Both the position numbers and the translations under genes were made by a program. Shown in pieces: positions 15,724 to 24,105 of a DNA stretch of 59,251 bases (position 1 is the first letter of the stretch; every line of letters begins with the position of its first letter). The notes under the pieces are model-generated. The model was not told the origin of the DNA. It worked only from the letters and a program-made list of their open reading frames with translations, and did not search any database. The DNA is taken from assembly GCA_003598975.1 (NCBI GenBank), contig QZIJ01000033.1:1-59251 (forward strand), read 5' to 3'. The stretch is from Anaerolineaceae bacterium (lineage in GTDB: Bacteria; Chloroflexota; Anaerolineae; Anaerolineales; Villigracilaceae).

Positions 15724-17097
15724 TTACTCATTAAACTGCACATGCTTCGTCGCCGCGTTCTCAAACTTCGCCAGCGCGCTGCGGAAGATCAACTCCACGC
15801 TTCCCACGGGACCATTACGATGTTTCGAGATGATGATTTCGGCGATGTTTTGCTTTGCTGTATCTTTCTCGTATTGATCGGGACGATAGATGAACATTAC
15901 GATGTCGGCATCTTGTTCGAGACTCCCACTTTCGCGAAGGTCCGACAGCACAGGCCGCTTATCCGTCCTCTGTTCCACCGCGCGGGATAACTGCGCCGCG
16001 GCCAGCACAGGGACATTCAATTCGCGCGCCAGCACTTTCAAATTGCGCGAGATGAACGAGACTTCCTGCACGCGGTTGTCGTTGCGCGAGTCACTGCTCA
16101 TGAGTTGGATGTAGTCAAGAATAATTAAATCAATGCCAAATTCCATGTGCAAACGGCGACACTTCGTCCGTAACTGCAATGGCGTGATGGCGGGCGTGTC
16201 GTCGAGGAATATTTTCGTATCGCCAAAGACCTCGATGGCGTGGTTGAACAACGGCCATTCTTCGGGATTCAGTTTTCCGTTTCGCAGACGTTGCGAGTCG
16301 ATGCCCGTTTCCTGTGCGATGAGACGTTGCACCACCTGCTCGTTCGACATTTCCAGCGAGAAGATGGCGACGTGCTTTTTGTGAGTCAACGCGGCGTTCT
16401 TCGCGACCGAAAGCAGGAAACCCGTTTTACCCTGACCAGGGCGGCCAGCGATAATCAACAAGTCCGAAGGCTGTAACCCTGTCAGCATTTTGTCGAGGTC
16501 AATGAATCCCGTCGGCACGCCGTGGATTTCGTCGGGACGTTTGGCGAGGTCGTCAATGCGGTCGTAATATTCCGAGAGCACATTGCGGATGGGTTGCAGG
16601 TCGTGCTTCAATCGCCGTTCGCTGACGTTGAAGACTGCCTTCTCCGATTCGCCCATCACCTCATCTACACTGGTATCAGTATTGTATGCGATAGAAGCGA
16701 TTTTGTTCGCGGCCGTGATCATCTTTCGGCGGACGGAATGCTCCTCTACGATACGGCCGTAAGATTCAGCGTTGAGCGAAGTTGGCACCTGGTTGATAAG
16801 CGATGTCAAAAACGCGGGGCCGCCCACCTCTGCCAATTGTCCCGCGCGCTCGAGTTCGTCGGCCACGGTCAACAGGTCAATCGGAACGCGGCCCTCGTGC
16901 AGGCGCGTGAACGCCTCCCAGACCCAGCGTAGGCGGTGGATGTAAAAATCCTCGCCCGTCAAAAACTGCGCCACATCGTAGTAGGCTTCGGGGTTAATCA
17001 GCACCGCCCCAACGACGGCTTCTTCGGCTTCACGGCTGTGCGGAACGGTCGGGGCGGCGGGGGAGGGAGAGTCCTCGGGAGGTAGGTAGTCGCTCAT
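15724..17097 (-). CDS. dnaB: Replicative DNA helicase DnaB
   Basis: 457 aa, normal length. N-terminal domain begins PHSREAEEAVVGAVLINP; RecA-like ATPase domain has Walker A AGRPGQGKT, FSLEMSNEQ, Walker B IILDYIQLM, and the C-terminal DLRESGSLEQDADIVMFIYRP and KHRNGPVG arginine-finger region. It unwinds the parental duplex at the fork. Followed on the same strand by the DnaD-like and loader genes, and preceded by the bifunctional nuclease 9 nt upstream. No intein is present. Confidence 0.97.
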   Translation of the reverse strand: MSDYLPPEDSPSPAAPTVPHSREAEEAVVGAVLINPEAYYDVAQFLTGEDFYIHRLRWVWEAFTRLHEGRVPIDLLTVADELERAGQLAEVGGPAFLTSLINQVPTSLNAESYGRIVEEHSVRRKMITAANKIASIAYNTDTSVDEVMGESEKAVFNVSERRLKHDLQPIRNVLSEYYDRIDDLAKRPDEIHGVPTGFIDLDKMLTGLQPSDLLIIAGRPGQGKTGFLLSVAKNAALTHKKHVAIFSLEMSNEQVVQRLIAQETGIDSQRLRNGKLNPEEWPLFNHAIEVFGDTKIFLDDTPAITPLQLRTKCRRLHMEFGIDLIILDYIQLMSSDSRNDNRVQEVSFISRNLKVLARELNVPVLAAAQLSRAVEQRTDKRPVLSDLRESGSLEQDADIVMFIYRPDQYEKDTAKQNIAEIIISKHRNGPVGSVELIFRSALAKFENAATKHVQFNE

Positions 17098-17106
17098 AAA
17101 AAGGGA

Positions 17107-17673
17107 TCACGTTTTCGGGTCGGGTGGCGAGGCGTCGGGCTTGTCGAGATCGAGATCGAGTTTGTCAATGAAATCCTTGAAAACATCGAGACGTTCGCTG
17201 GACTCATCCACCGGCGGAGGCGGTGCGCCTCGTTCTTTGGACGGTTGGCTGGCCGCACTTTCAGGAAGGTCTTTCTCAGGGACGATGCTCGCGGCGGCCA
17301 TCACTTCCGGGTGGACGTAGATCGGCACGTGGGCGCGCACGGCAAGCGCGATCGCGTCCGATGGACGTGAGTCGACGCTGAGTTCGCGGCCGTTCTGGTC
17401 AATGATGATGTTGCCGTAGAAGATGTCGTCTCGTAGGTTGATGATCTCGATTCGGTTGATGCGGGCGTTGAAGGTGGTCAGGACATTGCGGATGAGGTCG
17501 TGTGTCAGCGGACGGGCTACTTCCACTTCCTGCAGGGCGATGGTGATGGCTTCGGCTTCATAGGGACCGACCCAGATGGGCAGGAACCGTTCCCCGCGCG
17601 CTTCGCGCAAGACAACGAGGCGTTGGGGCGACATGAGGTTGACGCGCACACTGTCGATTACTACTTCTATCAT
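17107..17673 (-). CDS. Bifunctional nuclease (BFN/DUF151) domain protein
   Basis: 188 aa. The BFN domain spans about residues 1-135: VVIDSVRVNLMSPQRLVVLRE, LPIWVGPYEAEAIT, and the signature RPSDAIALAVRAHVPIYV. The last 50 residues are acidic and Pro-rich with an FKDFIDKLDLDL tail. The start at 17673 is chosen because GGAG lies 6 nt upstream and the domain begins there; earlier in-frame ATGs would add an unrelated stretch. DUF151 proteins have been reported as nucleases in some species; here the role is not certain. Confidence 0.9.
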   Translation of the reverse strand: MIEVVIDSVRVNLMSPQRLVVLREARGERFLPIWVGPYEAEAITIALQEVEVARPLTHDLIRNVLTTFNARINRIEIINLRDDIFYGNIIIDQNGRELSVDSRPSDAIALAVRAHVPIYVHPEVMAAASIVPEKDLPESAASQPSKERGAPPPPVDESSERLDVFKDFIDKLDLDLDKPDASPPDPKT

Positions 17674-17721
17674 TGGAAACTCCATCGGGGCATGTCTTAT
17701 TTTAGCACAAGACGCGTAAGA

Positions 17722-17811
17722 CCTGACATGTCTCCAAGTTGGATTGGATGATTTTGCGCTTTGTGTGTGCGCTCGTTTTGACATTCGACGGTTCTGATGA
17801 GACATGTCAGG
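17722..17811. repeat. Inverted repeat between the BFN gene and tRNA-Pro
   Basis: CCTGACATGTCTC (17722-17734) and GAGACATGTCAGG (17799-17811), perfect 13-bp complements 64 bp apart. It lies between the divergent BFN gene and tRNA-Pro promoter. It could be an operator pair or a dispersed repeat. Confidence 0.7.
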
Positions 17812-17824
17812 CCTCAAAAGTCGG

Positions 17825-17853
17825 TTGCCAGAATTTCCAAATGCGGCTATAAT
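17825..17853 (+). promoter_or_regulatory. Promoter of tRNA-Pro
   Basis: TTGCCA (17825-17830), a 17-bp spacer and TATAAT (17848-17853). Transcription would start a few nt before the mature tRNA 5' end at 17868. Confidence 0.8.
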
Positions 17854-17867
17854 GCGCCTCGCTCAAT

Positions 17868-17947
<80 letters not shown>

Positions 17948-17958
17948 TTATTGAAGAG

Positions 17959-17983
17959 ACCACCCACCGGACGGGTGGTTTTT
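17959..17983 (+). terminator. Terminator of tRNA-Pro
   Basis: ACCACCC, a 7-nt loop, GGGTGGT and a T run. A related hairpin follows each of the two partial tRNA copies at 18053-18082 and 22648-22673. Confidence 0.88.
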
Positions 17984-17988
17984 GATTC

Positions 17989-18082
17989 GGTCGGAGGTTT
18001 CCCCATTAAGGGGATGGTACGCATCCTCTCGCCCCGACAGAGACGTAAGAAGAAATCACCCGCCGGACGGGTGATTTTGTTT
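17989..18082 (+). repeat. Degenerate tRNA-Pro 3' end plus terminator (second copy)
   Basis: GGTCGGAGGTT (17989-17999) and ATCCTCTCGCCCCGACAGAG (18023-18042) match the tRNA-Pro T arm and acceptor, but about 23 nt with a CCCC...GGGG hairpin interrupt the T loop. A hairpin AAATCACCC...GGGTGATTT with TTGTTTT follows (18053-18082). It looks like an older att or tRNA remnant. Confidence 0.75.
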
Positions 18083-18124
18083 TAAGGTGGAAGGTGGCAT
18101 CAGCGACTCGTGTCGTTGATGTAG

Positions 18125-18355
18125 GCGACACCTGCACTGCACCAAACGCAGTGCGGTGCAAGTGAGCCGCCTCGGCTGACGAGCAACCGGGCGATCAATA
18201 CGTGGCGAAAGAAGAAGTACACCAATATTTTGAAGTGGTGGGAGAAGCGCGGTGGAACATTTAATGGCCAAATGGATGACATCGAACTGCGGGCAGCCTT
18301 CTGCCCCGACGGGAGTGAAGTTGGCTTTGATAGGGGGGACTGCGTGATCTCATGA
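18125..18355 (+). pseudogene. Possible 3' remnant of a gene
   Basis: An open frame without a start codon runs from the stop at 18122 to TGA at 18353-18355. The last 55 codons (INTWRKKKYTNILKWWEKR, then GQMDDIELRAAFCPDG) look protein-like, while the first part is the 36-bp repeat at 18129-18164. I do not recognise the family. It lies inside the segment bracketed by tRNA-Pro copies and could be the tail of a lost gene. Chance coding is quite possible. The rest of 18087-18448 shows nothing clear. Confidence 0.25.
18129..18164. repeat. 36-bp repeat, inverted copy of 12909-12944
   Basis: Exact reverse complement of 12909-12944, about 5.2 kb apart, one copy on each side of the replication genes and tRNA-Pro. 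Confidence 0.9.
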
Positions 18356-18448
18356 TGAAAATCATCAAAATTTATTACATGTAATTTTTATCCAGCAGAT
18401 ATACTGGTGCCAATCTATCCTAACCGGTAATAAATGCCTGAGGTGTGC

Positions 18449-21400
18449 ATGAAAAACATCAAACTTGTCGGGATGGTTTTTGTTATCCTGGTAATCGTTT
18501 CTTTGGGGATCACTCCAGTACAGGCAAATCCAAATTCTGAAATCGAACCACAAAATGACCCGTACGGGGCTGCCATCAGTGAATTCCACGCCTGGATGGG
18601 TTGGCAGACTCCCCTGCAAATTCGACCTGACCAGCCATACTGGCATGCTTATGGAGAGATTGATGCGTCCTGCCCGGGAATGAATCTGACGATCAATATT
18701 TCGGAATGGGCGGATGGGTATGGGTGGATAAATTCACCAGATGCCAAAAGAGTGGATTTCCACGGCCGCGAGGCATTGGACTGGCGGTATACCGAGGAAT
18801 CAAACTTGCCCACCATTGCCAAACGAGTGGATCGTTTGATCTGGATGGGTGATGACAATAAAATGGGCATCGAGATCGAAAAAAGTTTTTTGGTGCAGGA
18901 AAAAAAGAACTGCATGGAGGATGCCCGGTACGATCTCTATCACTACGCGGATGAGTTCTACTGTATTCTGGTAAAACATGGTGCGATCCAGGACAAAGGT
19001 GCTTTTTGCGGCGGTGGCAACCCCCCTCCGTCCGAGGTACCGGTGGCAGGGTCAACCGCCCTGGCGGGCAGGGTAACTGACGGATACGGCAATCCCATCC
19101 CGCTGGCACCCGTGTTTCTATACATTGGCGATCAGAGCCTGGAAACGCGCACCGATTCTGGCGGGAACTATCAATTCGCGGATCTTCCTGTCAATCAGCC
19201 AAACTTCAATGTAATCGAAAATGCGGTCATGGCACAGGTCTGCCTGTCGTATTACGACCCATCATACAATCCGGTACCGGGCACGCCGTATCCCTATTTT
19301 TCTGTGCGTTACGCGGAGGAGAGCAGCAGTGTCGTATGTGCCTATACTCAACCCTTCTTCCTGCCTGAAATGCCCGGCACACACCGCATGGATATCGATC
19401 TCGGCAGCCCCGCCAGTTTACAGCAGGATGCACTTGCCCAAATCCACCCCGACCTGCCTGCCCATCTTGCTGATATAGCCAACAATTACTTTCATACCAC
19501 CCAGGCAATTGCCCTGGCACATCTCCTGGGGCAGCCATTGGACCTGCCGGTGGATATTGTCCCGTTCATGAAGGACACCAGCATGGAGGCATGCTGGAAA
19601 GGCCGCATATCATCTGGCAACCAGCCCTGGAATAGCTGCCTGGGAATCCAGACGGAATATAATTTTTTGGCATATAACGAAGGAAACAGTACCTATAACG
19701 CCTGGAACCGCCCGGCAAATCGAGAGTGGCACGAATTTGGGCATCATTTTCAAGCGGATAGTTTTGGGAATTTAATGCCTGTCCATAGTATTCAAACGAA
19801 CCATGCTGGATACTATGTCAATCCCAGCAGCACAGATGCCTGGAATGAAGGGTTTGCCGAGTTTTATTCCTTGATGGTAAAGCGGGAGGTGGTGCGCAAT
19901 CCAATCTTCACGGTTTATCCCTATGGGTACGGCAGTGTAATCGACCTTGAATTGAATTATCTAGCCTGGGATTCGGAGGAGGATGCCGTGGCGGGTCTCC
20001 TGCTTGATCTGGTGGATAACGGTGCCGACTACCAGGGGGCGAGCAACCAGGATGGCTTGCGCACCAACCCGCATGCGGATGATGACCTTCTTTCCGTGCC
20101 ACTCAAGGACCTATGGAAGATCATCGTGACAGGGAAGAGCAACAGTCCCGACAGCAGCCTGGGGTATCTCTCTGACGTGGAAGACCTTTACCGGACCCTG
20201 GTTGAGAATGGAATTGGACAGGATGATCTGAATGCCAACGGGTATTCCGACCTGGATGAAGTCTTCATTGCCCACGGTTTCCATGCAGATGTGAATGGCA
20301 ACAAGCAATACGATGCCGGTGAGACGATCGGTCATAGCGATCATCCTCAACATTCAGTCCAGGATAGCGCTGGAAATGTGACTACTTACAATGCCATGTC
20401 GCCCCGCGAGAACAAGAGCGACCTTGCCGGGGGTTACCTGGTGTTCCATGTCGTTGATCCTCAAGGCAGGACGGTTCCGGTTGAACATTTTACGGTGGAT
20501 GTGAAATTCGACGCCCCGTACCAGTCATACAACTATTCCTATGATGTTCCAGCAAATCTTACCGGGAGTGAACGCTTTTACCTGGTCATGCCTCCCTCCT
20601 CCTATGCGTCCACCGCAACCATCACACCCGGGGGCGATGACATTTCCAGTTCCACCAGCACCTTCATAAAAGGCAGCGATTATTGGAACAGGATTCCAAA
20701 TCCCAATGACCTGCCCCTGGGTGAATTCACATTTACCGTGCAGCCGGCAACAGAATCCATCCTGCCCTCCTCCCTGTCGCTGGTGGCAGTATCAGGAGTG
20801 CTGGGCGCGTGCTGTCTTGGCGTTTCCTTCCTTATCCTGATCGGAGGTGTAGTCATGAAGAAAAAGAAAATCAGTGTCCTGGGATTAGTTCTTATCGTCG
20901 GACTCGTGGGCATCATCGTGATCGCCGGCGTGTTCTACTTTGGATCCCAATTAAACCAGCCGGCGAGCACAGACCAGGCTCTGGATGACACCGACCCGTC
21001 ACAGGGCGAGCCGGCGGCTCAGCCAGAACATGAGTCTGTCCCGGCTTCCCTTCCACTATCACCAGGTGGTCCCTGGCTGTTGTTGTCCACCGAGAACGGA
21101 CTTTGGGCGATCAACGAGGATGGTTCCGGTCTAACCCGGATCACAACGGAACGCATCATTGCGCCATCCGATCTCAGCACCGGGCTCTCGCCTGAGAATC
21201 CATATTTTGCTTTCATTACAGCCACCGATCCAGTTGCGCTGCGAGGGCTGGCGCTTAATATGCTCAGTCTGCCGGACGGAAAGGTTAAAACGATCACAGC
21301 ACTTACGTCCCCTGTGACCGAACCAGCCGCGAATGCAGATGTTTGTGATCCCAACCTGGAAGCCGCCCGATCGGTCACGATCGGGAACAGCATTGCCTGG

Positions 21401-22363
21401 TCGCCGGACGGATCAAAAATGGCTTTTCCAGCCACCCTCAGCAGCCAGACCGCCGATGTTTATGTGTATTCAATATTTGACGGGAGCATCGCCCGTGTAA
21501 GCGATGAACCCGGTCAGGCTTATGACCTGCACTGGAACCGGCTGCCTGGGAGCGAAACCATCGTCTATTTTTCCGCTTCCTGTTTTGGGACCGGTGCCGG
21601 ATTTAACATGGAGGGCGCGTGGATGACCCGCTCCAGCATGGTCAGGGCAGAACAGGTGTACCAACCCAACTCGGAGACCTGGGGAGAGGTTTTTATCAGT
21701 TGGGTATTCGGGAAGGAATCCTATTTTGTTGCATCGGTCAGTGGTTGTCCCTACCGGGATCTGCGCATGGTGGAGCCAAACACCGGGGAAATAACGCCGA
21801 TTTTTGAAGGCTGTTTTGAGGATTTTGCAGTTGGTCCAACGAATTCACTGGCGGTGTTAACCAGCAGCGACTTCTCCGACCAGCCGGGTTTATATCTTTT
21901 CTCCGAGCCAAATATTCCCGGAATTCCGCCGGTGTATATCCCGGAGGCAAACGGGCGCGAGGTGCGGCATATCCCTCCTGAAATATTCATCTCGGTGACT
22001 GGTCAGGATAACCCGGGAATCCGTTCCCTCGACTGGGATGGTCAGCCGGGCTGGTACCAGGGACGCGGTGACTTCCCGGTCGTGTCCAGGGATGGGAGCG
22101 CTTGGGTCTGGAATGAAGGTGGGGTTTTCTATCTGAAAAGTAAGGATATGTCTGCGCCTGTCATCCTCCTCCAGGGCGACGCCCTCCACCCATTCTGGTA
22201 TGAAACCATAAGTCCATCAGGGGAGATCCATCAAAGGCTGCTCTTCTTTGACGGTCAGGGAAACCTGTATATGATCTCATCGCCTGAATTCGTCCCCACT
22301 CTGCTCGCAAGCAATCTGGCTCCGGTCTCCACGCCAATGGAGATGTATCTCACCGGAGAATAA
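18449..22363 (+). CDS. Secreted/membrane zinc metalloprotease fused to a TolB-like propeller
   Basis: 1304 aa. Signal peptide, about residues 1-27. A carboxypeptidase-regulatory-type beta domain (ALAGRVTDGYGNPIP) lies near 205-260. The zincin motif HEFGHH is at 428-433, with NEGFAEF about 40 residues later as likely third ligand. Calcium-binding-like loops DLNANGYSDLDE and DVNGNKQYDAGE lie near 593-625. Two membrane segments (about 770-800 and 808-832) precede a propeller-like domain with IAWSPDGSKMAFP. ATG 18449 follows GAGG by 5 nt. An internal GGAGGT plus ATG at 20855 suggests two fused or overlapping genes. It sits between tRNA-Pro copies. Confidence 0.8.
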   Translation: MKNIKLVGMVFVILVIVSLGITPVQANPNSEIEPQNDPYGAAISEFHAWMGWQTPLQIRPDQPYWHAYGEIDASCPGMNLTINISEWADGYGWINSPDAKRVDFHGREALDWRYTEESNLPTIAKRVDRLIWMGDDNKMGIEIEKSFLVQEKKNCMEDARYDLYHYADEFYCILVKHGAIQDKGAFCGGGNPPPSEVPVAGSTALAGRVTDGYGNPIPLAPVFLYIGDQSLETRTDSGGNYQFADLPVNQPNFNVIENAVMAQVCLSYYDPSYNPVPGTPYPYFSVRYAEESSSVVCAYTQPFFLPEMPGTHRMDIDLGSPASLQQDALAQIHPDLPAHLADIANNYFHTTQAIALAHLLGQPLDLPVDIVPFMKDTSMEACWKGRISSGNQPWNSCLGIQTEYNFLAYNEGNSTYNAWNRPANREWHEFGHHFQADSFGNLMPVHSIQTNHAGYYVNPSSTDAWNEGFAEFYSLMVKREVVRNPIFTVYPYGYGSVIDLELNYLAWDSEEDAVAGLLLDLVDNGADYQGASNQDGLRTNPHADDDLLSVPLKDLWKIIVTGKSNSPDSSLGYLSDVEDLYRTLVENGIGQDDLNANGYSDLDEVFIAHGFHADVNGNKQYDAGETIGHSDHPQHSVQDSAGNVTTYNAMSPRENKSDLAGGYLVFHVVDPQGRTVPVEHFTVDVKFDAPYQSYNYSYDVPANLTGSERFYLVMPPSSYASTATITPGGDDISSSTSTFIKGSDYWNRIPNPNDLPLGEFTFTVQPATESILPSSLSLVAVSGVLGACCLGVSFLILIGGVVMKKKKISVLGLVLIVGLVGIIVIAGVFYFGSQLNQPASTDQALDDTDPSQGEPAAQPEHESVPASLPLSPGGPWLLLSTENGLWAINEDGSGLTRITTERIIAPSDLSTGLSPENPYFAFITATDPVALRGLALNMLSLPDGKVKTITALTSPVTEPAANADVCDPNLEAARSVTIGNSIAWSPDGSKMAFPATLSSQTADVYVYSIFDGSIARVSDEPGQAYDLHWNRLPGSETIVYFSASCFGTGAGFNMEGAWMTRSSMVRAEQVYQPNSETWGEVFISWVFGKESYFVASVSGCPYRDLRMVEPNTGEITPIFEGCFEDFAVGPTNSLAVLTSSDFSDQPGLYLFSEPNIPGIPPVYIPEANGREVRHIPPEIFISVTGQDNPGIRSLDWDGQPGWYQGRGDFPVVSRDGSAWVWNEGGVFYLKSKDMSAPVILLQGDALHPFWYETISPSGEIHQRLLFFDGQGNLYMISSPEFVPTLLASNLAPVSTPMEMYLTGE
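20843..20857 (+). promoter_or_regulatory. Internal ribosome-binding site and start codon
   Basis: GGAGGT (20843-20848), 6 nt, then ATG (20855) in the same frame as the long gene. The downstream product would begin MKKKKISVLGLVLIVGL, a normal N-terminal membrane anchor, followed by the propeller domain. Separate translation of the second half is therefore likely. Confidence 0.65.
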
Positions 22364-22497
22364 CAGAATATTTTTGAGCATTGTGCCGGTGTTAATGACA
22401 CAGATTATTTTGTGATCATCTGGAATCGTGGAGTACATTGATCCTGTGGTGGCGGCTGAAATGACATGAGATGTGGTACAGTGCGCGCAAGCAGTAC

Positions 22498-22527
22498 AAA
22501 GCCCTCGTCCGTGGACGGGGGCTTTTT
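22498..22527 (+). terminator. Rho-independent terminator after the protease/propeller gene
   Basis: AAAGCCCTCGTCC and GGACGGGGGCTTT form a 13-bp stem with one G-T pair and a 2-nt loop, followed by TT. It lies 135 nt after the stop codon. Confidence 0.85.
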
Positions 22528-22599
22528 CTCCTTTTCCAGGCAGGTTGACAGGCTGGGTAGAACAAAAAAGCGACGGGTTTCCAGATGTGAGTCGCGTTC

Positions 22600-22638
<39 letters not shown>

Positions 22639-22647
22639 AGTACGAAG

Positions 22648-22673
22648 AAAACCACCCGCCGGAGGGTGGTTTT
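22648..22673 (+). terminator. Terminator copy after the tRNA-Pro fragment
   Basis: AAAACCACCC (22648-22657) and GGGTGGTTTT (22664-22673), related to the tRNA-Pro terminator at 17959-17983, so the duplicated unit includes the terminator. Confidence 0.8.
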
Positions 22674-22679
22674 GGTTTA

Positions 22680-22720
22680 AGCCAGACCCTAAAGGTCTCC
22701 GAGACCTTTAGGGTCTGGCT
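22680..22720. repeat. 41-nt near-perfect palindrome
   Basis: Two 20-nt perfectly complementary arms (22680-22699 and 22701-22720; AGCCAGACCCTAAAGG at the left end) around a single C. It lies between the tRNA-Pro fragment and tRNA-Sec. Confidence 0.92.
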
Positions 22721-22755
22721 TGCAAATCCTCACCCATTCGATTATCCTTGCACCC

Positions 22756-22849
22756 GGGAGTGGTTAAGTCCTGGCGGGCTTCCTGGTCTTCAAAACCTGT
22801 GGCGGGTCGCGTTGCGGGCCGCGGTGGGTTCGACTCCCATCCACTCCCG
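22756..22849 (+). tRNA. selC: Selenocysteine tRNA (anticodon TCA)
   Basis: 94 nt. An 8-bp acceptor stem (GGGAGTGG / CCACTCCC) and discriminator G are characteristic of bacterial tRNA-Sec. The anticodon loop lies in CCTGGTCTTCAAAACC, giving TCA. A long variable arm (GGCGGGTCGCG and complement) and the T arm GGTGGGTTCGACTCCCATC follow. The start of selA at 58340 supports a working selenocysteine system. Confidence 0.93.
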
Positions 22850-22857
22850 CCTATTCG

Positions 22858-22907
22858 GACCGTAGACGATGGACCGTAGACCGTCCATTGTCCACGGTCT
22901 ACGGTCT
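22858..22907. repeat. GACCGTAGACC palindromic repeat
   Basis: GACCGTAGACC (22872-22882) and GGTCTACGGTC (22896-22906) form an inverted repeat, with a further GACCGTAGAC copy at the left edge. It lies between tRNA-Sec and the M50 protease gene. Confidence 0.8.
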
Positions 22908-22920
22908 CTAAAGGTGACGC

Positions 22921-24105
22921 ATGTCTTTCCCCGAACCCGAAATTCTTACCAGTCTCGTTTCCCGTGTTTTCCGAATTGAAGATGTGACTCTTGGCGACTC
23001 CCAAAAGGGATGGGTCGTCCGTTACCGCGGACTTTTACTGGGCGATGACTCCGCCGCGGCCTACGATCAATTGGCGGATTCTGTCCGAGTTTACGGATTG
23101 ACGCCCCTCTTCCGCAAGGAGGGCGATAAGCATGTCATCTTCCTTGCGCCGTCCATCCCCGAAGCGAAAAAGCGACTGCCAACCACCAATATCATCCTCT
23201 TCCTGCTGACGGTCTTCAGCGTGATGCTGGCAGGCGCGACTCCCGAGGGGACTCCGCCCACTGACACGGGCGCGCAAATGCTCTGGCTATTGAAGAGCAT
23301 TTTTACTGGCTGGCCCTTTGCCCTCAGCCTGCTTGGAATTTTGCTCGCACATGAATTTGGTCACTACCTGATGAGCCGCCATCACGGAACAGCCGCGACT
23401 CTTCCGTATTTCATCCCGCTTCCGTTCAGCATTCTCGGCACAATGGGCGCGTTCATCCAGATGCAGGCCATCCCGAAGAATAAGCGCATCCTCTTTGATA
23501 TCGGCGTGGCGGGTCCGCTGGCAGGGATGGTTGTGGCGATTCCCGTTCTTTTTCTTGGCCTGTCACTATCCGAACTCGGCCCTGTCCTTCCTTCGCCCGG
23601 TGGATTCATCGAGGGCAACTCATTGCTCTATTTGATCTCCAAATTCATTGTCTTTGGACAGTGGCTTCCCGCACCCGCAAACACAAGCGGACTGGCGCTC
23701 TTCCAGCATTGGATTCAATATTTCTTCACGGGTCAGCCTGTTCCGTTCGGCGGCACGGACGTGTTCATTCATCCCGTCGCGTTCGCGGGCTGGGCGGGAC
23801 TGCTCGTCACCGCGCTGAACCTCATCCCCGTCGGCACGCTGGACGGTGGACACGTCACCTACGCGTTGTTCGGTGATAAAGTCCGCAAGGCGTATCCGTT
23901 CATTCTGGGCATTCTGGGAATTATGGGCCTGGTGTGGACAACCTGGTGGTTCTGGGCGATTCTGCTCCTCTGGCTGGGACGCGTCCATGCCGAGCCGCTC
24001 GACCAGATCACCGAACTCGACTCAAGCCGCCGCGTGGTCGGCGCGTTTGTCATTATCCTTTTTATCCTTGTCTTCTCTCCCGTCCCGATGGTGCTACTTG
24101 GCTAA
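22921..24105 (+). CDS. Site-2-type membrane metalloprotease (peptidase M50)
   Basis: 394 aa with six or more membrane segments. The zinc motif HEFGHY lies near residue 146 and the second M50 motif NLIPVGTLDGGH near residue 300. An N-terminal soluble domain of about 80 residues (VVRYRGLLLGDDSAAAYDQL) precedes the first membrane segment, as in the EGY1/Rip-like subgroup. Members cleave membrane-spanning substrates. AAAGGTG lies 4 nt before ATG. The stop overlaps the next gene's start by 8 bp. Confidence 0.92.
   Translation: MSFPEPEILTSLVSRVFRIEDVTLGDSQKGWVVRYRGLLLGDDSAAAYDQLADSVRVYGLTPLFRKEGDKHVIFLAPSIPEAKKRLPTTNIILFLLTVFSVMLAGATPEGTPPTDTGAQMLWLLKSIFTGWPFALSLLGILLAHEFGHYLMSRHHGTAATLPYFIPLPFSILGTMGAFIQMQAIPKNKRILFDIGVAGPLAGMVVAIPVLFLGLSLSELGPVLPSPGGFIEGNSLLYLISKFIVFGQWLPAPANTSGLALFQHWIQYFFTGQPVPFGGTDVFIHPVAFAGWAGLLVTALNLIPVGTLDGGHVTYALFGDKVRKAYPFILGILGIMGLVWTTWWFWAILLLWLGRVHAEPLDQITELDSSRRVVGAFVIILFILVFSPVPMVLLG

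Noticed and set aside
15738-17097. Intein in DnaB
   Set aside because: The helicase motifs are uninterrupted and the length is normal.
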